Origin: Syntrophomonadaceae bacterium
Lineage (GTDB): Bacteria; Bacillota; Syntrophomonadia; Syntrophomonadales; Syntrophomonadaceae
Direction: 5' to 3'
Length of the DNA stretch: 18,543 nucleotides
NCBI GenBank assembly: GCA_012840625.1
Contig: DUSB01000067.1
Coordinates: 1 to 18,543, forward strand
Below are positions 7,117 through 14,862 of the stretch, one piece after another. A program made the position numbers and the translations under genes. The notes under the pieces are model-generated. The model saw nothing but the letters and a program-made list of their open reading frames with translations. It did no database searches and was not told the DNA's origin. The number at the start of each line of letters is the position of its first letter. Position 1 is the stretch's first letter.

Positions 7117-7290
7117 ATGATGTTCCAGGTAAAGGAGGACGCCTATTACAGCAAAAAATGTTATCTTTTTCCATACCTGAATCAGATTGGTAAAGACCAT
7201 TTTTTCTATGCCGGGACTTACTTCGTTCTAAACTGTCCTTTCCAGTCATTTTTCCATCAATCTTTTATTAATAAAAGGATAAAGGGATAG
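7117..7290 (+). CDS. Possible 57-residue protein, unknown
   Basis: An ORF from ATG 7117 (or 7120) to TAG 7288-7290 encodes about 57 residues rich in Phe, Tyr and Lys, with two cysteines and no recognised motif. Support: a promoter candidate upstream, an AGGA eight bases before the ATG, and its stop lying within the stem of the downstream hairpin. Against it: the composition looks like translated AT-rich spacer and there is no family match I can name. In-frame ATG-less extension back to 7057 is possible but would cover the promoter. Treat as a candidate only. Confidence 0.3.
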   Translation: MMFQVKEDAYYSKKCYLFPYLNQIGKDHFFYAGTYFVLNCPFQSFFHQSFINKRIKG

Positions 7291-7314
7291 GCGTTTTACC
7301 TATCCCTTTATCCT
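7270..7314 (-). terminator. Intrinsic terminator of the hdr-flx operon
   Basis: A perfect 16-bp stem (7276-7291 with 7299-7314) with a 7-base loop is followed on the minus strand by TTTATT. It starts 10 bases after the flxA stop codon. This is a canonical rho-independent terminator for the operon; it would also form on plus-strand RNA at the end of the small ORF, but without a U-tract. Confidence 0.85.
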
Positions 7315-7323
7315 GTATCACCT

Positions 7324-8169
7324 TTACCATTCCGGTGGTAATTGTCTTAGCTGAACCATATTATAAACCGGTCCATCCAGACAGATATATTGGCTGCCAA
7401 TGTTACAGCGCCCACATTTTCCTATGCCACATTTCATTCGCATTTCCAAGGTAGTAATGATCTGTTCATCGCTATATCCCATTTTTTCCAATGCCTGTAT
7501 AACAAATTTAATCATAACCGGTGGGCCACAGGTTACTGCCATCTTATTGGCCGGGTCAGGATTAAGCTTTTCCAGATAAGTCGGGACAAAATTTACTTCT
7601 CCATCCCAGCCTTCCTCTGGCCGATCAATGGTTACAAAGACTTCGGTGTCCTTTTCTTTAGGCCAGAGGTCAAACAGCTCATCCTTAAAACATAGATCGG
7701 CATATGACCGACTGCCATAAATAATCTGAATCTTTCCATAGTCCTCGCGATGCTTGAAACAGTACTTTATGAATGAACGCAGTGGGGCTAAACCAATTCC
7801 TCCCGCAATGAAAAGCATGTCTTTGCCTTTGCTTTCTTCTATAGGAAAATGGTTGCCGTAAGGACCACGAATTCCCAGTTGCTGACCTACTTCGATTCGA
7901 TGTAGATCATCTGTCATCAGGCCCACCCTTTTGATGGCAAATTGCAGCCACTCCTGTTCTTCCTGCCAGGTACAAGAAAACATCCCTTCCCCTACCGGGG
8001 TAGAAATCATGGCGCATTGACCGGGCAGTACATTAAAAGGCACACCCTGACCATCTATATTCTTCACATAAAAACTCTTTATATCAGGCGTTTCTTCTTT
8101 AATGTCAATGACCTCTACAATACCAGGAACCAGGGGTTGTTCACAATTGCATTTATGATCATCATGCAT
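7324..8169 (-). CDS. flxA: FlxA: FAD/NAD(H)-binding subunit of the Hdr-Flx complex
   Basis: The 281-residue protein has the ferredoxin-NADP-reductase fold of the PyrK/AsrB/HydG group: an FAD-phosphate motif 'IRGPYGN' (100-106), the NAD-binding 'IAGGIGLAPLRSFI' (121-134) and 'YGSR' (151-154), and a C-terminal [2Fe-2S] motif 'CGIGKCGRCNIG' with Cys247, 252, 255 and 263. It should carry electrons between NAD(H) and the iron-sulfur subunits in the cytoplasm. An extra N-terminal pair, Cys7 and Cys9, is unexplained. The ATG at 8169 overlaps the flxB stop by eight bases and is preceded by AAAGGAGG, so translation is coupled. It is the last gene of the operon, followed by the terminator. The Flx naming follows the Desulfovibrio FlxABCD-HdrABC operon, which has the same set of proteins. 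Confidence 0.9.
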   Translation of the reverse strand: MHDDHKCNCEQPLVPGIVEVIDIKEETPDIKSFYVKNIDGQGVPFNVLPGQCAMISTPVGEGMFSCTWQEEQEWLQFAIKRVGLMTDDLHRIEVGQQLGIRGPYGNHFPIEESKGKDMLFIAGGIGLAPLRSFIKYCFKHREDYGKIQIIYGSRSYADLCFKDELFDLWPKEKDTEVFVTIDRPEEGWDGEVNFVPTYLEKLNPDPANKMAVTCGPPVMIKFVIQALEKMGYSDEQIITTLEMRMKCGIGKCGRCNIGSQYICLDGPVYNMVQLRQLPPEW

Positions 8170-9178
8170 CTAGATCCGCCTCCTTTGCTTCACTGATAAT
8201 GCTGGTAATGTTAATACCAGCCGGGCAGACCACAATGCATCTGCCACATCCAGTACAGAGTGGATGTCCATATCTTTCTGTAAAGAATTCCAGCTTGTGC
8301 AAGAAGCGATTGCGAAAACGCTCTCTCCCGGTTGGACGTGGATTCCCCCCACCGGCTTCACGGGTATACTCCTCATACATACAGGAATCCCAGCAGCGGA
8401 AGCGATAGCCTTCATGACCGTACATCTTGACCTGTATATCAAAACAATAACAGGACGGGCATATATAGGTACATATTCCACAATTGAGGCAGGCTTCGGA
8501 TGTCCTGTCCCAGATGGGGTGTTCAAACATCCCTTTTAATTTTTCAGCTACGCCATCATAATCTACCTGCTGAATAAACGGTTTGGCTTCCGGAACACTG
8601 AGTTCTTTTTCTTCCAGCAAATCTTTAATGGTAGAGCTTAAAGCTTCCCCCTTCTCGGTAAGAGCTTCCCAGATGTATGCGTCACCCGTATCCCGGATAA
8701 TTACATCAGCGCCCTCAGGATTAAGGGGATCAACACCCATGGCGGCACAAAAGCAGGAGGGTCCGGGCTCATAACAGGCATTAGCCACAATGGTGGTCGA
8801 TTCCCTTCTGGCTTTATAAAAACTTTCCTCATATCCACCAGTTAAAAAGACCTCATCCATGCAAATAATGCCTTTGATATCACAGGCACGAGCACCGAAA
8901 ATAACCCGGGGCTCATCATTCTCATATGTTTCCTCAATCTTCAGCCCTTTCCCCTCCTGATACAGACTGTACATGCGTTCAGTTTGGGGAAAAACTACGG
9001 ATTTAGGGGGCTGATACACATTTAAAGCATCCAGCATTAGCTCGTCTTTCCCGCCCTCCAGGCTTTTCCAGGGATAAAATCCGCTCTGGAGACCTTTACT
9101 CATCGGGACGTAAACATCCGCATTTTCACCAAGCCGGTTTAAGACTTCTTCCAGTTTGCTTTTATTTAAAATCTTCAC
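8162..9178 (-). CDS. flxB: FlxB: two-[4Fe-4S] electron-transfer subunit (AsrA/HydB-like)
   Basis: Residue numbers count from the in-frame GTG at 9187. Two C-terminal [4Fe-4S] motifs are visible: 'CLNCGICTYICPSCYC' (Cys233, 236, 239, 243) and 'CTGCGRCIVVCP' (Cys311, 314, 317, 321). An N-terminal domain carries 'FGARACDIKGI' (97-107) and a cysteine-rich 'CYEPGPSCFC' (138-147), as in anaerobic sulfite reductase A and sulfhydrogenase beta subunits. It is expected to pass electrons between FlxA and FlxC/FlxD. The GTG at 9178 has AAGGGG eight bases upstream, whereas for GTG 9187 that sequence is immediately adjacent, so 9178 is preferred. The gene starts 15 bases after the flxC stop and overlaps flxA. 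Confidence 0.85.
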   Translation of the reverse strand: MKILNKSKLEEVLNRLGENADVYVPMSKGLQSGFYPWKSLEGGKDELMLDALNVYQPPKSVVFPQTERMYSLYQEGKGLKIEETYENDEPRVIFGARACDIKGIICMDEVFLTGGYEESFYKARRESTTIVANACYEPGPSCFCAAMGVDPLNPEGADVIIRDTGDAYIWEALTEKGEALSSTIKDLLEEKELSVPEAKPFIQQVDYDGVAEKLKGMFEHPIWDRTSEACLNCGICTYICPSCYCFDIQVKMYGHEGYRFRCWDSCMYEEYTREAGGGNPRPTGRERFRNRFLHKLEFFTERYGHPLCTGCGRCIVVCPAGINITSIISEAKEADLDA

Positions 9179-9193
9179 TCTTCTCACCCCTTC

Positions 9194-10096
9194 TTATAGA
9201 AAGTCATCCGGATCGCTTTCCTCATACATGCTGAAAGGCGGCTTTTGACCTTCTACATACTGCATACCTGCTTCGTAGGGCCCAAAAAGCTCATTTACAT
9301 CTTTAATCACCTTTTGATTCAGCAGCATTAGAGGAATATTGACGGGGCATACACGTTCACATTCCCCGCATTCAATACAGCGACCTGCCATGTGAGAAGC
9401 CTTGACAATATGATACATAAGATTATCAGTAGTATTGTTTTCACGACCTACCCATTGGGGTCTCATCTCATCAAAGATGCAGGTACGGCAATCACAGGCT
9501 ACGCATACCTCACGGCAAGCATAACAGCGAATGCACCTGGATATTGTTTCCTCAAAAAATTGGTAACGCTCATCCGCGCTCATCGCCTCGATTTCCTTAA
9601 CCCGGGCGAAACGATCCTGCACCCGGGGGGACTGTTCCGTTCCCAGCAGCTCATCATAGATGACCGGATTGGGCTGGATACAATCATTACATTTAGCTGC
9701 CAGTTCTGTGCTTTCCGGTTTATGGTTAAAACCCAATTCATCCCGCATAGCCTGCAGAGGATCCTTCATGCCCGGACAGCAAATCCCCACAATATAAAGG
9801 CGTTCACGCTGTATCTGATTATCTTCTAATAAACGTATAATCCCTCTGGAGTCACAGCCCTTTACTACAATGCCTATCTTCTCTTTGCTGTCTCTAAACT
9901 TGAGCAGGCTGTTTGATAGATTATGAATAGAGTAATCATTAAAAATGATATTTTGGGCTTCATCTGCACTCCGGGCAAAATACGGTTGAACCTGAAAATC
10001 CTGCTGACCTTTATGCCAAGCAATAAAAACATCGACTTGGCCATTGTCCAACAGCCTGCTTGCTATATCCTGAATCTGTTGTGTAAAATCGTTCAT
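9194..10096 (-). CDS. flxC: FlxC: iron-sulfur subunit of the Hdr-Flx complex
   Basis: This 300-residue protein has an N-terminal domain with 'VVKGCDSRGI' (77-86), like F420-hydrogenase/formate dehydrogenase beta chains, then 'CCPGM' (106-110) and 'KCNDC' (135-139), and two C-terminal ferredoxin-like motifs: 'CIRCYACREVCVACDCRTC' (Cys188-206, seven cysteines) and 'CIECGECERVCP' (Cys240, 243, 246, 250). It should relay electrons between FlxB and FlxD/HdrA. The ATG at 10096 overlaps the flxD stop as ATGA, a typical coupled arrangement. The B and C names are assigned by order in the operon, so B/C could be exchanged relative to other naming schemes; the role as an iron-sulfur relay is firm. Confidence 0.82.
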   Translation of the reverse strand: MNDFTQQIQDIASRLLDNGQVDVFIAWHKGQQDFQVQPYFARSADEAQNIIFNDYSIHNLSNSLLKFRDSKEKIGIVVKGCDSRGIIRLLEDNQIQRERLYIVGICCPGMKDPLQAMRDELGFNHKPESTELAAKCNDCIQPNPVIYDELLGTEQSPRVQDRFARVKEIEAMSADERYQFFEETISRCIRCYACREVCVACDCRTCIFDEMRPQWVGRENNTTDNLMYHIVKASHMAGRCIECGECERVCPVNIPLMLLNQKVIKDVNELFGPYEAGMQYVEGQKPPFSMYEESDPDDFL

Positions 10097-10527
10097 CGCT
10101 CATCCCTCAGCTTTCTATTGGGCCCCAACGCGGTAACGTCTTCTACCAGCTTATGCATCGTTTCAGCAAATTTAGATCCTTCTGCCCCGGATATCCAGGA
10201 AGTTTGATAGCGTTCAGGTTCCAGGCCAACAAACTGCATCAATCGTTTCATCATCATCTGACGCCGCCGATTATAGTAATTACCTGTTCCATAATGGCAA
10301 TCCCCCGGATGACAGCCAGATAGAAGTACCCCATCTGCGCCACGATTAAAAGCTCTGAGCATAAACAGGGGATCCATCCTTCCTGAACAGGGAACCCTTA
10401 TAATCCGAATATCCGCCGGGTATTCATAATGATTTAATCCCGCCAGATCGGCTGCAGCATAGGTACACCAGTTGCAGGCAATGACAATAATTTTGGGATT
10501 CCATTCATTATTATTCTCTACAGACAC
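10093..10527 (-). CDS. flxD: FlxD: MvhD-like [2Fe-2S] electron-transfer subunit
   Basis: The 144-residue protein matches the MvhD/FlxD family: 'IACNWCTYAAADLAG' (16-30), 'IRVPCSGRMDPLF' (43-55) and 'GCHPGDCHY' (71-79), supplying the five conserved cysteines Cys18, 21, 47, 72 and 77 for a [2Fe-2S] centre. MvhD links hydrogenase or formate dehydrogenase to HdrA in methanogens, and FlxD plays the same part between Flx proteins and HdrA in bacteria. The gene starts with GTG at 10527, overlaps the end of hdrA by ten bases and has a GGAGG ten bases upstream, so it is coupled to hdrA. Its place between hdrA and the Flx genes mirrors its expected place in the complex. Confidence 0.92.
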   Translation of the reverse strand: MSVENNNEWNPKIIVIACNWCTYAAADLAGLNHYEYPADIRIIRVPCSGRMDPLFMLRAFNRGADGVLLSGCHPGDCHYGTGNYYNRRRQMMMKRLMQFVGLEPERYQTSWISGAEGSKFAETMHKLVEDVTALGPNRKLRDER

Positions 10528-12503
10528 AGTGCATCCACCTCCGCAACCAGTTGTTCATCCGTAAAGCCCTTGAGGTCCAGAGCAGAAGTACGACATGCCG
10601 GCAGGCATGCTCCACATCCCTGGCACAGGCTTGCATTTACCTGAGCTACCTGTCGGGTAAAAGGTCCTTCTGCACCTCTCTCCTCTATATCGACCAGCGA
10701 AATGGCTTTGTAAGGACAGATCGGTACGCAAAAACCACAACCAGAACATTTACCGGGATCAACTTCAGATGTCATGGGATCCGTTGCATATTCATCTCTG
10801 GTCAGCAATCCCAGGACCTTGGCTGCTGAAGCACTGGCCTGCGCTACCGTATCAGGAATATCTTTGGGCCCCTGACAGGTACCAGCCAAGTAAACACCGG
10901 CAGCAAAGGTTTCAACCGGCTGGAGCTTAGGATGAGCTTCCTGGTAAAAACCATCTTTATCAGTTGAAAACCCGATGGTTTTAGCCAGTTCTTTGGCTCC
11001 TTCTGCTGGCACCATAGCCGTTGCCAGTACCACCAGATCAACCTCTACTTCCATAGGCATACCCAGGAGGGTATCTTCTGTCTTCAGAACCAGTTTGTCA
11101 CCTCGCTGGTAAATCTTACTGACCCGGCCACGGATATATTTAGCACCGGCATCCAGTGAACGCTGGTAAAACTCCTCGTAATTCTTCCCTGCAGTACGTA
11201 CATCCATATAAAAGACATAAGCTTCGCTGTCCTCAATTTTGGTCTTCACCTGATAGGCATGCTTGGCTGTATACATGCAACAAGCCCTGGAACAGTAGCT
11301 CTTACCCTTGGTATCATCACGAGAACCTACACATTTAATGAAGGCTACACACTTGGGTTCTTTCCCATCTGATGGACGGCGAATGGCTCCCCCGGTGGGA
11401 CCTCCAGAACTTGATAAACGTTCAAACTGCAAACTATCTATAACATCCGGGTATTTACCATAACCATATTCACCATAGGCCTCGGTCCAATCAAAAAGAT
11501 CGTACCCGGTAGCCATAACGATCGCACCCACATCTATATCAACATACTCGTCCTGATCATCAAAGCGAATGGCATCAGTGGGACAGATTTTCTCACAAAC
11601 ACCACACTTACCCTTGGTAAGCTTGGTACAGTGTTCAGCATCAATATAAGGTTTGCCCGGAACCGCCTGAGGAAAGAGTTTATGAATAGCGGTACGGGAT
11701 CCCATCCCCAGTTCAAACTCATCTTTAATTTTTTTGCTGGGACATTTCTCAATACAGGTACCACAACCGGTACACAGATCCCAGTCAACATATTTCGCTT
11801 TCTTTTTAACGGTAACCGTAAAATTACCTATATATCCGGCCACCTTCTGAACTTCTGCATAAGTAATTAACTCAATATTCGGGTGCTGCGCCGCAGCAAC
11901 CATCTTGGGAGTATTAATTCAAGCAGCACAGTCCAGGGTGGGGAAGGTTTTATCCAGCTGCGTCATTTTCCCACCTATGGACGCCTCTTTTTCTACTATA
12001 ACCACTGAATACCCAGCTTCAGCGATATCCAGAGCAGCCTGCATACCAGCAATTCCACCGCCAATAACCATGGCTTTTTTCGTTACCGGGATAGTAGAAA
12101 TCTGCAGAGGCTGGTTATGAAGAACCTTATTAACACCCATACGTACCAGATCAATGGCTTTCAGGGTAGCCATATTCTTATCGGTATGAACCCAGGAAAC
12201 CTGCTCACGAATATTTACCTGTTCAAACAAATATGGATTAATGCCGCCGGCTTCAACAGCCCGGCGGAAGGTATTTTCATGCATACGCGGTGAACAGGAA
12301 GCAACCACCACCTGCTCTAAATCATGTTCCTGAATAGCATTGCGGATCATTTCCTGTCCCGGATCAGAACACATGTATTTATAGGTCGTCGAGAATACCA
12401 CTCCTGGTATCTGACGTGCCGCTTCGGCTACCTGTTCTGTATCAACAACGGATGCAATATTAGTACCGCAATCGCATACGAACACGCCTACGCGTTTCCT
12501 CAT
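10518..12503 (-). CDS. hdrA: HdrA selenoprotein: FAD/iron-sulfur core with in-frame UGA as Sec195
   Basis: One 661-codon frame is interrupted only by TGA at 11919-11921 (codon 195). Before it lie an N-terminal domain (Cys10, Cys12, Cys45, Cys70), the FAD motif 'IGGGIAGMQAALDIAEAG' (147-164) and 'LDKTFPTLDCAA'. After it come 'INTPKMV', an inserted ferredoxin domain (Cys244, 247, 250, 254; 292, 300, 303, 307) and a C-terminal one (586, 589, 592, 596; 627, 630, 633, 637). HdrA proteins normally have DCxxC followed by a PKM motif here, so TGA replaces the second Cys as C192-A-A-Sec195. HdrA selenoproteins are known in Methanococcus and some anaerobic bacteria. A SECIS-like hairpin follows, and no ribosome binding site precedes ATG 11903, arguing against two genes. 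HdrA is the expected bifurcation site, joining FlxD, ferredoxin and HdrBC. GGGAGA precedes ATG 12503. Confidence 0.93.
11866..11921 (-). promoter_or_regulatory. Bacterial SECIS-like element downstream of the hdrA UGA codon
   Basis: Directly after the TGA (11919-11921), the mRNA can fold into GGU-U-GCUGC-GGC-GCAGC-ACC (11882-11901): an 8-bp stem with one bulged U and a loop starting GG. The same design (GGU, bulged U, stem, GG-starting loop, ACC) occurs in the E. coli fdhF SECIS. The loop starts about 26 bases after the UGA, within the range I know for bacterial SECIS elements. An outer stem (11909-11918 with 11866-11873, two-base bulge) closes the fold. The SECIS codes for an Ala-rich VAAAQHP stretch. 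Confidence 0.8.
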
Positions 12504-12587
12504 CTTTTCCGTCTCCCTTCTTTAGGAACTACTATTAAATCTATATACAGCCAGATCTTAGCTGGCACAAAACAGGTATGCAACCGA
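12504..12587 (-). other. hdrB-hdrA spacer with small hairpin
   Basis: This 84-base gap is the only sizeable one in the operon. GCCAG-CTAAGAT-CTGGC (12550-12566) forms a 5-bp hairpin without a U-tract. It may mark an mRNA processing or pausing site before the selenoprotein gene; nothing else is seen. Confidence 0.3.
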
Positions 12588-13754
12588 TTATTCATTACGC
12601 TTCTTTAGTTCTCCGGTTACAAACGCATCAGCAACTTTAACTGCCTTATCCTTATCACTCACCATAAGTTCGGCCAGCTTATTACGTTTCTTTTCGTCAT
12701 TGCTAATGATTTCTGCCAGTACCGAGGCACGACTTTCATCATCTAATAGCCTGCCCGCCATTTTATCAGGCCCTTTTTCAAACGCCTTGATCATGCTGTT
12801 GATTTTCTTCTGTAAAAGCTCCGGATCTTCTGTAACCGTTTCTTTCTTATCTTGTTGCGCTCTGGCCTGGGCTTCTGCTTCAGCCGCACGCTTTTTAACC
12901 TCATTCAAATAAGGAATAGCATCCACAAAATGTTTATTTATGCCTACTGTTTCAGGAGCATCCCCACAGGCAAACGCCAGAAGTTCCGTCACATAATAAA
13001 TCGGCAGGTTAAATTTCGTATGGTATTCTTTCTCCACCGCTGCCTGCCGCATATCCAGATTTAACATACATAGAGGACAGGCGGTAACAATACATTCAGC
13101 ACCTGACTCTTTCGCACCCTGCAGAACATGATACAGCATACGATTCCCCACATCAGGTCGAGAGGTAACCATGGCTGCTCCACAGCATTCCACTTTATGG
13201 GACCAATCCAGCACATCTGCTCCCAACGCTTTCATTACCTCATCCATAGTCTGTGGGTCTTCAGGATCATCATAACCCGTATATTCAACTGGTCTGACCA
13301 GCAAACAACCATAGTAACAGGCCGCTTTCATACCCGTAAGAGGCTGGGTGACTTTACTGGCAATGGTAGCCGGACCAATTTTATTCGCTAAAACATCCAG
13401 TATAGATACGGTTTGAGTAGATCCCTCCAGCTTTTTATCGATGATTTCTTCAATCCTGTGTTTCATGTCAGGATCATGTTCAATAACATATTCAACATTA
13501 CGATGTCTGCTGTAGCAGGCTGCACAGGGTGCCAGCATATCCATACCCTGTTTTTCAGCAATAGCCAGATTTCTGGCTGGTAAAGCCAGCGAAAGCATTT
13601 TATCAGTACTGTGAGCTGAAGTCGCTCCACAGCAGTTCCAATCATCCAGTTCAAATAGTTCAATACCTAAGATCTCAGCAGTACGTACCATAGACATTCC
13701 ATACTCAACACCGCTGCTATCTGCTGAACAACCCGGGTAGTATGCAAATTTCAT
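12588..13754 (-). CDS. hdrB: HdrB: disulfide-reductase subunit with two CCG domains and C-terminal extension
   Basis: Residues count from GTG 13757. Both cysteine-rich CCG domains are complete: Cys10, Cys42-43, Cys78 and Cys81 in the first; Cys151, Cys191-192, Cys227 and Cys230 in the second. In HdrB these bind two non-cubane [4Fe-4S] clusters that reduce a disulfide (CoM-S-S-CoB in methanogens; the substrate in bacteria is mostly unsettled). The usual protein is close to 300 residues, but this one has 389: residues about 286-389 add a charged, Lys/Glu/Ala-rich, probably helical tail with no cysteine. The ATG at 13754 overlaps the hdrC stop (TGATG), nine bases after GGGAGG, and is preferred to GTG 13757. 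It should act with HdrC and HdrA in the cytoplasm. Confidence 0.93.
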   Translation of the reverse strand: MKFAYYPGCSADSSGVEYGMSMVRTAEILGIELFELDDWNCCGATSAHSTDKMLSLALPARNLAIAEKQGMDMLAPCAACYSRHRNVEYVIEHDPDMKHRIEEIIDKKLEGSTQTVSILDVLANKIGPATIASKVTQPLTGMKAACYYGCLLVRPVEYTGYDDPEDPQTMDEVMKALGADVLDWSHKVECCGAAMVTSRPDVGNRMLYHVLQGAKESGAECIVTACPLCMLNLDMRQAAVEKEYHTKFNLPIYYVTELLAFACGDAPETVGINKHFVDAIPYLNEVKKRAAEAEAQARAQQDKKETVTEDPELLQKKINSMIKAFEKGPDKMAGRLLDDESRASVLAEIISNDEKKRNKLAELMVSDKDKAVKVADAFVTGELKKRNE

Positions 13755-14326
13755 CACTCTTCACCTCCCAGTTGTTGAACCTTCTCAAAGATTTTCTTTA
13801 CCTCATCCCGGCCTTTTATTCTTTCCGGGAATATACTCACTTTACCCCTATTCATCATAGGTAAACCTAAAGCCATATCTTTAAATAACTGACCCGTAGA
13901 CAGGTTATACTGGAGCGTTAATCCCGCTTCATAAGTACGGCCAAAGTTTTTAACTCCACTCAGAAAGCCTTTATTAAAAGCTGCTATTTTTTTGTCAGTG
14001 ATCTTGCCTTGCTTCAAAGCAGCGCGTCTCATTGCATCCATAAGGGAAGCAATATTAACCCCTTTGGGACAACGTGCAGTGCAAGTTTCGCATGAAGCAC
14101 AAAGCCAAATGCTTTCAGCATTTATAGCCGTATCTACCATCCCTAATTGTAAAAGACGAATAATCTTTCTGGGGGGGTAGTCCATAGCAAAGGCTGCCGG
14201 ACAACCGGCGGTACACTTACCACACTGATAGCATAAATGAATACTGGTTCCTGCCTCTTTTTCAATTCTGCTAATAAACTCCTTCTGGCTTTCAGTTATT
14301 GGAGTAAGCTTTACAGCAGTCTCCAC
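13754..14326 (-). CDS. hdrC: HdrC: two-[4Fe-4S] subunit of heterodisulfide reductase
   Basis: Two classical [4Fe-4S] motifs, 'CYQCGKCTAGCP' (Cys41, 44, 47, 51) and 'CASCETCTARCP' (Cys85, 88, 91, 95; numbered from TTG 14353), and the 'YPPRKIIRLLQLG' segment between them (59-71) are characteristic of HdrC. It transfers electrons from HdrA to the HdrB active site. It is the first gene of the hdrCBA-flxDCBA operon, ending one base into hdrB. The start is ambiguous: GTG 14326 has GGGG eight bases upstream and is used here; TTG 14353 would add nine residues and has only a distant AGGA. There are no membrane segments, so this is the soluble type rather than the membrane HdrDE type. Confidence 0.92.
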   Translation of the reverse strand: METAVKLTPITESQKEFISRIEKEAGTSIHLCYQCGKCTAGCPAAFAMDYPPRKIIRLLQLGMVDTAINAESIWLCASCETCTARCPKGVNIASLMDAMRRAALKQGKITDKKIAAFNKGFLSGVKNFGRTYEAGLTLQYNLSTGQLFKDMALGLPMMNRGKVSIFPERIKGRDEVKKIFEKVQQLGGEE

Positions 14327-14353
14327 TGTTTTCGCCCCTTTCTTGCCGCTCAA

Positions 14354-14807
14354 ATTACGGTATATCCTTTATTTATCTATAAAATCATGCAGCGCATGGA
14401 ATTTGAATAATAAAGTCGATTCTTGTCGTATTATTGTGTTTATAAGGACAATGATAAGTTAATAAATGAAAAATTGCAATATGCCTTTCAATTTCGGAAA
14501 ATAAGCATGTTTTCCCCTCTATACTAAGACTTCCCTTCTCCTAACTAATAAATAAATTGTATATTGTACCATTATAGTATAAACAGGTCCTTTCCGATGT
14601 TAATTTCTGATTAAAATTTAGTTTAGAAATCATTAGTCATCGAATCAATAAACCCTTCTGCTGATGAAAACGGAAGCTATCTCTGGTAAATTTGCTTTAA
14701 TAAGCAAAAAAATACCTTTTCATGGCCGGTATTATAGAAATATATTCCCATTTATAGTATCAACCCCGACTGCTAATAGGAAGAGCCAGACCTGTGAGAG
14801 CAGCACG
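14354..14807. other. Long AT-rich leader/intergenic region upstream of hdrC
   Basis: No convincing gene is seen in these 454 bases. They hold the hdrC promoter candidate, a leader of roughly 90-120 bases with a small palindrome CATGC-AGC-GCATG (14386-14398), an AT inverted repeat AATAATA (14406-14412) with TATTATT (14429-14435), and AAATTG-N12-CAATTT (14471-14494) overlapping the -35. The length and the dyads suggest regulated expression of the operon. Confidence 0.4.
14451..14479 (-). promoter_or_regulatory. Candidate promoter of the hdr-flx operon
   Basis: On the minus strand TTGCAA (14474-14479) and TATCAT (14451-14456) are 17 bases apart. The predicted start point is near 14444. The match is moderate, and the region is AT-rich, so other -10-like sequences (for example TATAAT near 14575) are possible. 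Confidence 0.4.
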
Positions 14808-14846
14808 AAAAAAGACCAACCGCAAATCAAAAGACCTGCGATTGGT
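14808..14846 (-). terminator. Intrinsic terminator after the HAD-like gene
   Basis: In minus-strand RNA, 14837-14846 pairs with 14815-14824 to give a 10-bp stem including one G-U pair, with a 12-base loop, followed by CUUUUUU (14808-14814). It begins 17 bases after the stop of the HAD-like gene. Stem plus six-U tract makes this a canonical rho-independent terminator. Confidence 0.85.
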
Positions 14847-14862
14847 AATATGCGCTTCATTT

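Noticed and set aside
8170..8526. 118-codon minus-strand ORF in another frame of flxB
   Set aside because: It overlaps both [4Fe-4S] motifs of flxB, has no recognisable domain and is explained as an out-of-frame shadow.
9392..9829. 145-codon plus-strand ORF opposite flxC
   Set aside because: Antisense to a well-supported iron-sulfur protein gene, with no domain and no ribosome binding site.
10518..11903. Second half of hdrA as an independent gene, or the TGA as a disabling mutation
   Set aside because: The frame is continuous across the TGA, no ribosome binding site precedes ATG 11903, domain content is complete only when both halves are joined, and a SECIS-like hairpin follows the TGA.
14732..14860. 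42-codon minus-strand ORF for a hydrophobic peptide two bases after the HAD-like gene
   Set aside because: The intrinsic terminator (stem 14815-14846 plus T6) lies inside it and there is no ribosome binding site, so it would be largely untranscribed.
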